Made by a program: the position numbers and the translations under genes | Notes under the pieces: model-generated | What the model saw: only the letters and a program-made list of their open reading frames with translations | Databases searched by the model: none | What the model was told of the DNA's origin: nothing | NCBI GenBank assembly: GCA_036171275.1 | Contig: JAVHQT010000023.1 | Coordinates: 1 to 55,003, forward strand | DNA length: 55,003 nt | Direction: 5' to 3' | DNA from: PALSA-1006 sp036171275 | Lineage (GTDB): Bacteria > Pseudomonadota > Gammaproteobacteria > Burkholderiales > Gallionellaceae | Shown here: positions 16,925 to 25,388 of the stretch, one piece after another | Layout: every line of letters starts with the position of its first letter | Position numbering within the stretch: position 1 is the stretch's first letter

Positions 16925-18076
16925 CTATTCTAAATTTAGCTTAATACCATCGAATTCTGTTTTTCCCTGGCCAGAAGTCGGTTTTACTGCGGCTTGTTCA
17001 TAGGTTTTCATACGGGCGGTTTGTGAATAATCAATCAGAGATGATAAATTGCTAGCGGAATCGGCATTGCGCAAGGCTTCTTCTTTGCTGATTTTGCCGG
17101 CTTTGAATAATTTATACAGTGCTTGTTCAAAAGTCTGTGCGCCGGGGCTAACACTTTGCTCCATCGCCTCACGGATTTTGTCAATTTGGTCATTTTTAAT
17201 CAGATCAGCAATTAAAGCGGTATTCAGTAAAACTTCGACCGCCGGAATTTGTTTACCGTCCACGTCACGCACCAACCGTTGCGAAACCACGGCACGCAAA
17301 CACATCGACAAATCCGACAACACGCTTTGCTTGGCATCGTAAGGGAAGAAATTGACGATGCGATTCAGCGCATGATAGCTATTATTAGCGTGCAAAGTTG
17401 ACAAGCATAAATGCCCAGTTTGCGCAAAAATTAAGGCGTGTTTGAGTGTATCGCGGTCACGTATTTCGCCAATCATTAGCACGTCCGGCGCTTCCCGCAT
17501 TGCGCTCACCAAGGCGCTGCCGTAATCCACCGTATCGGTGCCGATTTCACGCTGATTCACAATCGATTTTCGGTGTTGGAACAGATATTCTATCGGGTCT
17601 TCAATCGTCAAAATATGCCCGGTCTGTTCACGATTTCGATAATCAAGCATCGCCGCCAAGGAAGAAGATTTGCCGGAGCCTGTCGCGCCAACCACCAAAA
17701 CCAGTCCGCGTTTCTCTCGCACCAAGTCCTTTAATACCAAGGGCAATTGTAGTGTCTCGACATCGGAAATTTCGCCGCGTACGTAGCGAATCACCAAAGC
17801 AACATCGCCGCGCTGCCGAAAAACATTGACGCGAAAATTGCCAATATTCGCTGCACGAAAGGAAAAGTTCATTTCCATTTTGGCCTCAAATTCGGCAATT
17901 TGCGCTTTGGACATCAACTGATAAGCAATGCGTTTCAGCGTGTCGGCATCTAAAATTTGCCCATTCACAGCGCGAGCTATGCCATCAATTTTGATATTAA
18001 TGGGCGCGCCTACCGACAAAAATAAATCGGAGGCTAATTTTTCAGCAGCCAGTTGCAATAAAGGCAGAATAAGCAT
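16925..18076 (-). CDS. pilU: Type IV pilus retraction ATPase PilU
   Basis: This is a hexameric secretion-type ATPase that works with PilT in pilus retraction and twitching. The N-terminal PAS-like domain is followed by Walker A GATGSGKSS at 130-138, the Asp box TIEDPIEYLF, Walker B VLMIGEIRD and the His box TGHLCLSTLHANN. The C-terminal KIREAMEQSVSPGAQTFEQAL segment is the PilU rather than PilT signature. The 383-residue length is normal. pilT is not nearby; an outer-membrane/cytochrome cluster lies upstream. Confidence 0.94.
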   Translation of the reverse strand: MLILPLLQLAAEKLASDLFLSVGAPINIKIDGIARAVNGQILDADTLKRIAYQLMSKAQIAEFEAKMEMNFSFRAANIGNFRVNVFRQRGDVALVIRYVRGEISDVETLQLPLVLKDLVREKRGLVLVVGATGSGKSSSLAAMLDYRNREQTGHILTIEDPIEYLFQHRKSIVNQREIGTDTVDYGSALVSAMREAPDVLMIGEIRDRDTLKHALIFAQTGHLCLSTLHANNSYHALNRIVNFFPYDAKQSVLSDLSMCLRAVVSQRLVRDVDGKQIPAVEVLLNTALIADLIKNDQIDKIREAMEQSVSPGAQTFEQALYKLFKAGKISKEEALRNADSASNLSSLIDYSQTARMKTYEQAAVKPTSGQGKTEFDGIKLNLE

Positions 18077-18238
18077 GGCATTCCCTGGTTAAATTTCAAA
18101 ATTAAAGCGCAAAAAAAGGGTGTTCAAGGACACTGATTTATTCAGTTCGTATTGCACCTGCAAGGCGTAGGCAGTAACGGTGGGGTACTTAGGACGAACG
18201 CTTGTTTTAATCAGAGCTTCCTTAACTTCAAAAAACAC

Positions 18239-18269
18239 TGGCCATTTTGCCGTTGCGACAAAATGGCCA
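18239..18269 (-). terminator. Terminator-like hairpin downstream of the TPR/barrel gene
   Basis: The arms TGGCCATTTTG and CAAAATGGCCA (11 bp perfect) enclose a 9-nt loop. On the minus strand the hairpin is followed by GTGTTTTTTG. It lies about 200 bases past the stop of the barrel gene. The rest of the 390-base gap 18077-18466 shows no gene I can support. Confidence 0.7.
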
Positions 18270-18466
18270 TGAAACGCTTTGATTATAATCAGTTTTTAAT
18301 CATTATTGCGCAGAACAAGTACCAGCGAAAAACCGACTACTCCCACAGACTATGACTGCCCCCTTTCAAATCAAGGGGAATTCAGTCACTGCTGATCGAT
18401 TCTGCGATGGTTCGTGCAGCTCACCAACAACGGCATAAATCTTCGCATCTCTAACTTATTAACAGC

Positions 18467-20617
18467 TTAAAAATCCCAACGAAAACCGAGCGAACCGAAG
18501 AGGCGGGTATTTTTGGTGCTTTGGTTTGTTCCGGTGGATTCAGTCAATTCAACACCGGTATCCATATCCAAAGACAAACTTTGACCTAATTGATAAGCGA
18601 CCCGAATCATCGGCATATTGCGCACGATATTGCCGCCATAATTATCTGATTGCCGATAATAATTCCATGAGCTATCGAGATATAAATCTGCATCAAACGC
18701 GGTTCGATTGTAGATAAACAGCGACTGCGCCCCTTGCACCAAAGCACTCGAAGTCAGGCTGGTTCCGATCGAGGTCATATCATTTTCGGAATATAAATTA
18801 CTACCGATTAACTGCCCAGTAATGGTTTTTTCTATACCAGAACCGGCATAATCGGACAGATAACCTTGCAAACCGCCTAAAGTCGAATCGCCACTCGCGG
18901 CATACGCAGCAACCGAGCTCAATCGCAGGTCAGCCCCAAGTTGCCAATTTTTGGATAATTTTTGCGTGATGCCGACCTGTGAAGAGCTGGACTTGATGGT
19001 GCGATCCATCGCCAATTGCTTAATCTGCGCATCCGTGAGCCTCGTTTGCAGCGTAGCAATAGAAGTCGTTAAGGCGCCATTAAGTGCGTTACGTGTGCTG
19101 ACGTTGCTTCGATAATCCGCCATCAAGTTAAACGTAGTGCCGGTTGATTCAAAGGTCAACGAGCCGTTCGCGGTTGCCATATTCAACATACCGAAATAAA
19201 TATCGTAATCGACGGCGGCATACGCCATCTGGCCGGTGGCAAAATACTTAAATTCCGCTCCCACACCCCGGCGATCTTGCAGGCCTTCTATGGTTTGATT
19301 GATCAAATAATAAGACATCATGCCTTGATCAACGCTTAGGCCATAAAACACGGGTGCCGGCGCACTCGAAAACTCAGCCAATTGCCCCGCCACCGCATTC
19401 ACGCGAAAATCTTGCGCTGAACCGTAACCCGCCAACGCGCCATCAAAACGCCCCATCACGCCCCCGCCGCTGGAAGACTGCCGACCCAAACGCGCCGAAA
19501 ACTCAACCTTGCGATTTTTAATATCCACGTAAGCAGAATTTAGGCGGTTGCGATTCACCCCTTTCGGTAAAAAGTTTTGCGTCAATACATCGCGAAAAAC
19601 CAAGCGCGTAACGTAATCTTCATTCAGATAGCGCGCCGTCGCATCCAAATTTGTCATCAATGAAGACTGATCTTGCAGCGTGATGGTATCGATCTGATTG
19701 ACGCCATTAAATGGATAAGTGGTTGTTAAAGTGCTTTGCCCAAAATAGTAACGCGAGCCAATTCCCCCTTGCATAAAGCTGCGCGGCTCAACTTTCTTAA
19801 CGGATGCAGCCATTGGCGCAACCACCGTTGGCGCAGCTAAACCCGCTAAACGTTGCTGCACCGCTGGCACATTGGGGCTATTGGCAAACACTTTCAAATA
19901 CAACTCGTACTCCGCTTTTGCTTTCGCCGTTTGCCCACCTCGCTCACGCGCCACCCCAATCCATTCCTGCCCATCTTGCGAATACTGGTTCGGTGGCAAC
20001 ATCAACAACTTATTAAACGTTTCGGTGGCTAACGGATAGTTTTTAGCCGCCAACGCATCGCGTCCCGCTTGCATCAAACCATAAGCCTGTTGATTCACTT
20101 CATTAGCCGCTGCATTTTCAGGTGCAGGATCAAGCTTTGGTGGATTAACCTCTGGCAATAGCGGCAAGACTAACTTGGCCGCAGGTGCTGCAACCGCTTC
20201 CGGCTTCAGCACAATCACAAAACTACGACCATCCGCGCCCGGCGTAATTGAAAAATCAACTTCTCGGGCGAACTCAAGCACCAACTTAGGTTGCGTTGCT
20301 TGATCTCGCGTTGTCACCGTAAAAGCGGGCGTTGAAGCCGTCGCAGCCGTGCTCCGGACTTCTTGGTCTGTCCAAGTTTCCGACGAAGATGAACCTGCCA
20401 CGCGCTCATAAAAAATCTCCACCGTGCGCGCTTTACCACTAGGTGCAGCCCGCAAGAATCGAATCGGCGTGGACATCGAGATTGTTGCCAGCGTTGCACT
20501 TCCCTGCTGCTGCAAACTCACTTCCTCTAAGGGCGCAGCCATTGCTGACGTTGCAGTGCCCGCGACTAATGCACAGAACAAAATTGCAACACATTGATTT
20601 AATTTAGTTTTTTTCAT
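18467..20617 (-). CDS. Outer-membrane protein with TPR region and C-terminal beta-barrel, next to multiheme cytochromes
   Basis: I do not recognise a named family for the whole 716-residue protein. A signal peptide (about 1-27, ending AMA) is followed by an AMIN-like beta domain (about 30-145, with FVIVLKPE), a Pro/Ala linker and a TPR-like helical region (about 172-250: AYGLMQAGRDALAAKNYPLA). From about 281 to the end, alternating aromatic and polar residues resemble a beta-barrel, and the last residue is Phe (FRWDF), the usual outer-membrane assembly signal. No CXXCH is present. AGGGGA precedes the ATG. It is last in the cytochrome series, so a role as the outer-membrane pore of an electron conduit is possible; an envelope or pilus-linked role is the alternative. 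Confidence 0.75.
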   Translation of the reverse strand: MKKTKLNQCVAILFCALVAGTATSAMAAPLEEVSLQQQGSATLATISMSTPIRFLRAAPSGKARTVEIFYERVAGSSSSETWTDQEVRSTAATASTPAFTVTTRDQATQPKLVLEFAREVDFSITPGADGRSFVIVLKPEAVAAPAAKLVLPLLPEVNPPKLDPAPENAAANEVNQQAYGLMQAGRDALAAKNYPLATETFNKLLMLPPNQYSQDGQEWIGVARERGGQTAKAKAEYELYLKVFANSPNVPAVQQRLAGLAAPTVVAPMAASVKKVEPRSFMQGGIGSRYYFGQSTLTTTYPFNGVNQIDTITLQDQSSLMTNLDATARYLNEDYVTRLVFRDVLTQNFLPKGVNRNRLNSAYVDIKNRKVEFSARLGRQSSSGGGVMGRFDGALAGYGSAQDFRVNAVAGQLAEFSSAPAPVFYGLSVDQGMMSYYLINQTIEGLQDRRGVGAEFKYFATGQMAYAAVDYDIYFGMLNMATANGSLTFESTGTTFNLMADYRSNVSTRNALNGALTTSIATLQTRLTDAQIKQLAMDRTIKSSSSQVGITQKLSKNWQLGADLRLSSVAAYAASGDSTLGGLQGYLSDYAGSGIEKTITGQLIGSNLYSENDMTSIGTSLTSSALVQGAQSLFIYNRTAFDADLYLDSSWNYYRQSDNYGGNIVRNMPMIRVAYQLGQSLSLDMDTGVELTESTGTNQSTKNTRLFGSLGFRWDF

Positions 20618-20697
20618 TGCATCCCCTGGTGATTAGTTTTTTAAAATTATGCCTTCACCGCCATCACTTTAAAAATTGTATCGTCATTAAACTTAAA

Positions 20698-20727
20698 TTA
20701 AATGGCCACTTTCAAGTGGCCATTTAA
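20698..20727. terminator. Perfect 14-bp hairpin between the 12-heme cytochrome and barrel genes
   Basis: TTAAATGGCCACTT and its exact complement enclose a 2-nt loop. The stem starts 6 bases after the cytochrome stop codon. No strong T tract follows, so it could be a weak terminator, an mRNA-stability element or a processing site that sets unequal expression. The core AATGGCCA is shared with the hairpin at 18239. Confidence 0.6.
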
Positions 20728-20732
20728 TAATG

Positions 20733-21836
20733 TTAATTTTTCCAATTACTATAGTTAGTTCTGTGGCAACCACTCGAATTGCAATCATCTGAAGTTGAAG
20801 AACCCTTATGATCACCCAGCGTTTTAAATCCTGACACACCTAAGTTATAGCTCGTTGCACCGGTGTTGTGACACGTTTTGCAACTAGTTGAAACATAGGT
20901 ATGTACTGCATTATTTGAGATGATAGCCGTTCCATTATGGCAAGCGGCACAAGCAGCACCAGTGTTATAGACAATGTGGTTGTTTGGTTTAGCCCCAAGC
21001 GCGCCAGCCCATGTTCTAGTCGTTTTGTGGCAAACACTGCACTCATCGGTTGTTTGCTGATGAACCGTAGTATTCGACTTGCCAGTTGCCGAAATCCCAC
21101 CGCCAACCGCTGTTCCGTGACAAGTCGAACATACAGCTGAAGCTCCCGCATGGTCAAACACAGCCCCATACCAACTAAAGTAATTGTTATGACAGGATTC
21201 GCAATTTGGCGCACTGGTATAACGATGCCCGTATGCTTCCGGCGTTGTGCCCGCCATCGCACTATTGCGCACAAACGCAGCGCCATCACCTCCTGTTACG
21301 TGACACCTTGTACACGCAGAGCGATCCGAATAGTGATTCCACGAAGCGGGCAACCAAGCATAAGTCCGATGGCAACTATCGCAAGACTTGTTTGCTTTGT
21401 TATAAGAGGTATGACTCGCTGGCTTACCAGTTGCGGTCACGCCGTTATGGCAAGTTGTACATTTACCCGCAATTGCTTTACCGTGGTTAAACCGAGCGCC
21501 GTAAAAAGTCACCGTATTGGTGTGGCAAATTTCGCAGGCTTCGCTGGTCACAATGTGCTTACTCGACATGGTGGTGGCAACAATGCGCTTACCTTTAGTG
21601 TGGCAACCCGAACAACTGCGCGGCGTGCCTTTAAAAACACCGCCGATGTGACAGGTACCGCAATCCAAGGTGGTGTGCATGCCCACCAAAGGATAGCCGG
21701 TGGTCATATGATTAAAATCTCGTCCAGCTTCACCTGCCGCTTGAGCAAACGAGGAAACAGAAAGTGACAACAGCACACCTAACCAAAGAAAATACTTTGG
21801 TATAGAAAACAGCTTATTCAATGCAAAGGGTTTCAT
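20733..21836 (-). CDS. Periplasmic 12-heme cytochrome c (c3-like multiheme)
   Basis: The protein has a signal peptide (ending AQAA) and eleven CXXCH heme sites: CGTCH, CSGCH, CEICH, CTTCH, CDSCH, CTRCH, CESCH, CSTCH, CSVCH, CAACH and CKTCH. A twelfth site near the C terminus is CNSSGCH, a CX4CH as in some cytochrome c3 hemes. Extra His residues in FNH, WNH, FDH and KPNNH could serve as distal ligands. The first ATG (21842) directly abuts AAGGAG, whereas ATG 21836 lies 6 bases after it, so 21836 is chosen. It sits between the 30-heme gene and the outer-membrane barrel gene. It is probably an electron carrier in the periplasm or at the outer membrane; the partner is unknown. Confidence 0.88.
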   Translation of the reverse strand: MKPFALNKLFSIPKYFLWLGVLLSLSVSSFAQAAGEAGRDFNHMTTGYPLVGMHTTLDCGTCHIGGVFKGTPRSCSGCHTKGKRIVATTMSSKHIVTSEACEICHTNTVTFYGARFNHGKAIAGKCTTCHNGVTATGKPASHTSYNKANKSCDSCHRTYAWLPASWNHYSDRSACTRCHVTGGDGAAFVRNSAMAGTTPEAYGHRYTSAPNCESCHNNYFSWYGAVFDHAGASAVCSTCHGTAVGGGISATGKSNTTVHQQTTDECSVCHKTTRTWAGALGAKPNNHIVYNTGAACAACHNGTAIISNNAVHTYVSTSCKTCHNTGATSYNLGVSGFKTLGDHKGSSTSDDCNSSGCHRTNYSNWKN

Positions 21837-21909
21837 TTCCATCTCCTTAAAAATTAAAACTCAATAAAAACAAGGTGTTACAAAGAACGTTGCAAACTCA
21901 ATTAGCTAA

Positions 21910-21935
21910 CCCTTCGACTAGCTCAGGGCGAACAG
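21910..21935. repeat. REP-like fragment CCCTTCGACTAGCTCAGGG
   Basis: It matches the interspersed repeat core CCTTCGACAAGCTCAG-GCGAAC seen in many bacterial genomes. It lies directly beside the 19-bp tandem array in the gap between the two cytochrome genes. Confidence 0.5.
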
Positions 21936-21944
21936 AATAAATCA

Positions 21945-22046
21945 GCGCATCCGGAATAAAGCAGCGCATCAGGAATAAAGCAGCGCATCAGGAATAAAGC
22001 AGCGCATCCGGAATAAAGCAGCGCATCCGGAATACATCAGCGCATC
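21945..22046. repeat. 19-bp tandem repeat, about 5.5 units
   Basis: Units GCGCATCCGGAATAAAGCA start at 21945, 21964, 21983, 22002, 22021 and 22040. The variants differ at one or two positions (CATCAGG versus CATCCGG; the last full unit has ACATCA). The array starts 8 bases after the 30-heme stop codon (read on the minus strand) and lies wholly in the 217-base gap before the 12-heme gene. Each unit contains TCCGGA or a close variant and resembles half of a GGATGCGC-type REP. Confidence 0.92.
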
Positions 22047-22053
22047 CTTAATA

Positions 22054-24264
22054 TTACCGACTCGATCCAACTCGAACCTCACGCCATTTATCACCGATGT
22101 GGCAACGATCACACTGCGGACCATATTCACCATTATGAATATCGTCTTTGTCATGGCAGCCACCACAGGCGGTTGGCGCGCGCACTTTGCGTTCCATCGG
22201 TTTGATATGACAGGCATAGCAATTACTCAGATTTTTGTGCGGTCCAGTCAGTTTGAAACCGGTGCGATCGTGGTCAAAATCCCACACTGCCCAGCTCCGT
22301 TCATTGTGGCAAGTTTCGCAAGCCGTTCCTAAACGACGCTTATGAATTTTGGCATCGTCTTTTTCGTGGCAAGACCAGCAATCTGATTTCGCATCTTTAA
22401 AGGTTGGCGCCGCGTGACATTTCTTACAAGTGACCAAGCCGTGGCTTGCCTTAAGCGGAAACTGCGACATGGTGTTGTGATTGAACGTGGTCTTTTTCCA
22501 ATCATTCACGTTGTGGCAAGTTTCACATTTTTTCCCTTCTTGACCTTTGTGTTTGTCATCTTTTTCGTGGCAAGAATTGCAGGTTGTTTGCAGCTTCTCG
22601 GTATAAATGTTGCCCTTGTGACAGCTGGCACATTTCACCAATTTATGCTTGCCGACCAAGGCATATTTTGTATCCCGATCGTGGTTAAACAACACTTCTT
22701 TCCAGCCACGATCAACGTGACAGGTTTCGCATTTAATGCCAAAGTTGCCTTTGTGAATTTTCTCATCGTCCTTTTTGTGGCAAGAAACGCAAGTGGTTTG
22801 CAATTTATCACGGTAAATATCGCCGGTATGGCAGCTGGCACACTTGGCCACTTTGTGCTTGCCCGTCAACGGATACTTGGTCTGCTTGTTGTGATCAAAC
22901 AGAATTTCTTTCCAATCGCGCTCGACGTGGCAGCTTTCACATTTGACGCCAAAATTGCCTTTATGAATCCTGAGGTCATCTTTTTTGTGACATGAAACGC
23001 AGGTTGTTTGCAATTTATCTTTGAACAAATCGCCTTGATGACAGGACACGCATTTTGCTGACTTGTGTTTGCCCAACAAAGGATATTTGGTATCTCTGGC
23101 ATGATCAAAAGTGATTTCTTTCCAATCGCGGGCGGTGTGACAGCTTTCACACTTGGCGCCATATTTGCCTTTATGGATTTTGTCATCGTCTTTTTTATGG
23201 CAAGAAACACAGGTTGTTTGCAGTTTATCCAGATACAAATCACCACGATGGCAGCTGACGCATTTCAACGGTGTGCGGTGTTTGCCGATTAACGGAAACT
23301 TGGTCTTATCGTGGTTAAACAAAATTTCTTTCCAGTCGCGCTCAATGTGGCAAGTTTCACACTTTTGCCCAAATTTTCCTTTGTGAGCACGCACATTGGT
23401 GTCGTCATCTTTTTTGTGACAGGCATAGCAAAGCTTTGGCGTTCCCTTATATTTTTTGTTGATGTGGCACTTGTCGCATTTCACTTCGTCATGTTTGCCC
23501 AACAACCTAAAGTTGGTTTTATTATGATCAAATTTGGTGGTGTTCCAATCTTTCTCAGTATGGCAACTTTCACATTTCGGTCCTAATTTACCGCGATGCG
23601 CTTTCTCATCATCTTTTTTATGGCACGCAACGCAAGCTTTAGGTGTGTCTTTATATTTACCGTTGATATGGCATTTATCGCATTTGACAACAATGTGTTT
23701 TTCCAGCAATTTGAAATTGGTTTTGTTGTGGTCAAAATTGGTGGTTTTCCAATCTTTTTCGACGTGACATTTGGCGCAATCGGTTCCTAACCCACCTTTA
23801 TGTTTGTCATCTTTTTTATGGCAACCATTGCAAGTTGAAGGCGCTTCGCTATATTTCTTGCCAGCAAAGTGACAGCTCAAACATTTAACCTTGGGCGCTA
23901 AATGACCACCGCGTAGTTGAAAATCAGTTTGGGTGCCGTGATCAAATTTAGTCGGGTCAAAAATCACAATCTTGACTGTCCGACCTTTGTGTTCGGTGTG
24001 ACATTCCTTACAGTCGCGTTGCTCTTTCATCCGACCATGAAAACCGCGCTTGGCGTTGATGTCGTTATTGATGTCTTTATGGCAAGCACGGCACAAACCG
24101 GCCTGCGCACCTTTATCGAATTTTTTGTGACACTTATCACAGTTTTCTTGTTCTTTGGCGTGACCTTGAATCACGTCCCCAGGCGAAACCAAACTCGCCA
24201 TTGCGGATGACGAAAGCCCGCAACACAGGGCAAGCAAGAAAATAGCTCTGATAAAATATCTCAT
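22054..24264 (-). CDS. 30-heme cytochrome c built of triheme repeats
   Basis: The 736-residue protein has a signal peptide (about 1-23, ending AMA) and 30 CXXCH motifs, roughly one heme per 24 residues. Most of it is a tandem array of about ten units of about 70 residues. In a central unit the heme sites fall at positions 1-5, 21-25 and 54-58, with three further His (IHKG, FDH, GKHK) that could be the distal ligands of the three hemes. The repeats are rich in Lys and Asp (CHKKDD). This design recalls the triheme c7 nanowire cytochromes of Geobacter. The gene begins 16 bases after the cytochrome b stop, with no clear Shine-Dalgarno, so it is probably coupled to it. It is likely a periplasm-spanning wire. 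Confidence 0.93.
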   Translation of the reverse strand: MRYFIRAIFLLALCCGLSSSAMASLVSPGDVIQGHAKEQENCDKCHKKFDKGAQAGLCRACHKDINNDINAKRGFHGRMKEQRDCKECHTEHKGRTVKIVIFDPTKFDHGTQTDFQLRGGHLAPKVKCLSCHFAGKKYSEAPSTCNGCHKKDDKHKGGLGTDCAKCHVEKDWKTTNFDHNKTNFKLLEKHIVVKCDKCHINGKYKDTPKACVACHKKDDEKAHRGKLGPKCESCHTEKDWNTTKFDHNKTNFRLLGKHDEVKCDKCHINKKYKGTPKLCYACHKKDDDTNVRAHKGKFGQKCETCHIERDWKEILFNHDKTKFPLIGKHRTPLKCVSCHRGDLYLDKLQTTCVSCHKKDDDKIHKGKYGAKCESCHTARDWKEITFDHARDTKYPLLGKHKSAKCVSCHQGDLFKDKLQTTCVSCHKKDDLRIHKGNFGVKCESCHVERDWKEILFDHNKQTKYPLTGKHKVAKCASCHTGDIYRDKLQTTCVSCHKKDDEKIHKGNFGIKCETCHVDRGWKEVLFNHDRDTKYALVGKHKLVKCASCHKGNIYTEKLQTTCNSCHEKDDKHKGQEGKKCETCHNVNDWKKTTFNHNTMSQFPLKASHGLVTCKKCHAAPTFKDAKSDCWSCHEKDDAKIHKRRLGTACETCHNERSWAVWDFDHDRTGFKLTGPHKNLSNCYACHIKPMERKVRAPTACGGCHDKDDIHNGEYGPQCDRCHIGDKWREVRVGSSR

Positions 24265-24266
24265 AT

Positions 24267-24279
24267 AATCAAGAAGTTA
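24267..24279 (+). promoter_or_regulatory. Motif AATCAAKNWSTTA (spacer GAAG) beside the 30-heme start codon
   Basis: An exact match immediately upstream of the ATG of the 30-heme gene, filling the gap to the cytochrome b gene where a ribosome site would be expected. Confidence 0.4.
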
Positions 24280-24280
24280 G

Positions 24281-25174
24281 TTAATAAGCATGGACGGCAT
24301 ACACATGGTAAAAAGCGCTGAAGACCATCATGTAAACCAAGGGAATATGGAAAATATGCCACCAAGAAAATAGGCGTTCATAGGTTTGAAACTGCGCCAC
24401 ATCGCGCACGGCATTGATGTAATTGGCGACAGCTGCTTTGTGGGCAAGATACCGGCTGGCAACATCGGTGGCTTGCCCCGCTCCTGGATTACCTGCACTG
24501 CCTTGCGACAACATAATCGCCCACAATTCTTTGGTCACCGAGCGACGCAAGCTGGCTGCTTGAAAGCCGACGCTGAAAAAATGACCAAAACCCATGCCCG
24601 ATTCTTTGGCATGAAGTTCAGCCTGCACTCTAAAGGCGTGCAGTTTTTGCTCTAAGACGGGGGCAAATCCTAGCAAGGTTTTAATGTCACCGGCCTCGTC
24701 AACGCTGGAGCTGACTTCATTTAGTGAGGTTTGTCGACCATATAAACCGTTGTGGATTTTGGTGTAGAAAAAACGCCCGAACGTGCCACTGCCAGAAACC
24801 AGCAGCATACACAGCATGGCTACCGCAGCATTGACCGATCCAGTTGGATGAATAAAGGGAATATAAACATGGTAGGTGGAATGAAAAATAATGGTCAGCG
24901 GCCCTAAAATACCTAACACCATGTGCCATTTAAACCAAACAGGCAGTCGCCCTAAATTGGTTAAAAAGCCGACCCGTTTGCGCAAAGGATAAAGCAGCAG
25001 CGTTAACATCATCAAGCCGCCTGCCAGACCAAGATTGTAGCCAAAATCGAATAACGCTTCGCCTGGCTTGTAAAGTTTTTGATCGTTAACCAGAAAAAAG
25101 CCCGCAATGGTGACAACCCCTACGAGCCCAACAAATATGGTCCAACCAAGGTCTTCTGATTTTTTTACGTTCAT
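24281..25174 (-). CDS. Diheme cytochrome b-like inner-membrane protein
   Basis: The 297-residue protein has about five membrane segments (near 11-30, 45-63, 82-107, 113-133 and 272-295) and a long soluble loop (about 140-265). Two helices carry His pairs spaced 14 residues apart, His84/His98 and His276/His290, as expected for two stacked b hemes; His102, His273 and His295 are further candidates. Such proteins take electrons from quinol, or give them to it, and exchange them with periplasmic cytochromes c. AGGACAAAAG precedes the ATG. It is first in the minus-strand series and divergent from the Fe-S flavoprotein gene, with a shared 214-base control region. Confidence 0.82.
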   Translation of the reverse strand: MNVKKSEDLGWTIFVGLVGVVTIAGFFLVNDQKLYKPGEALFDFGYNLGLAGGLMMLTLLLYPLRKRVGFLTNLGRLPVWFKWHMVLGILGPLTIIFHSTYHVYIPFIHPTGSVNAAVAMLCMLLVSGSGTFGRFFYTKIHNGLYGRQTSLNEVSSSVDEAGDIKTLLGFAPVLEQKLHAFRVQAELHAKESGMGFGHFFSVGFQAASLRRSVTKELWAIMLSQGSAGNPGAGQATDVASRYLAHKAAVANYINAVRDVAQFQTYERLFSWWHIFHIPLVYMMVFSAFYHVYAVHAY

Positions 25175-25388
25175 CTTTTGTCCTAATTTATGGGGTAATT
25201 CTTAGCTTGGATTGTATAAGTTAAAACGACCTTACTCAATTCACTTATTTGTTTTATGTTGGCTGTGGACTTAGAATAATCACTAATTTGTACGCCACGT
25301 TTTATTTTTTGGGAAATTTTCCCACACCAAAACCGAATCAGCAAGTATTATTTGCTCTTCCTAACTCTACTTTAAGCGACACAAAATT

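Noticed and set aside
21150..21767. Plus-strand 205-codon frame opposite the 12-heme gene
   Set aside because: The minus strand encodes a signal peptide and twelve heme sites, so the plus frame is a shadow.
21945..22046. Short repeat array as a CRISPR locus
   Set aside because: Units of 19 bp are directly abutted with no unique spacers, and no cas genes are near.
22414..24210. Long hydrophobic frames opposite the 30-heme gene
   Set aside because: They arise because the triheme repeats leave the complementary strand open, without ribosome sites or homology; they are shadows.
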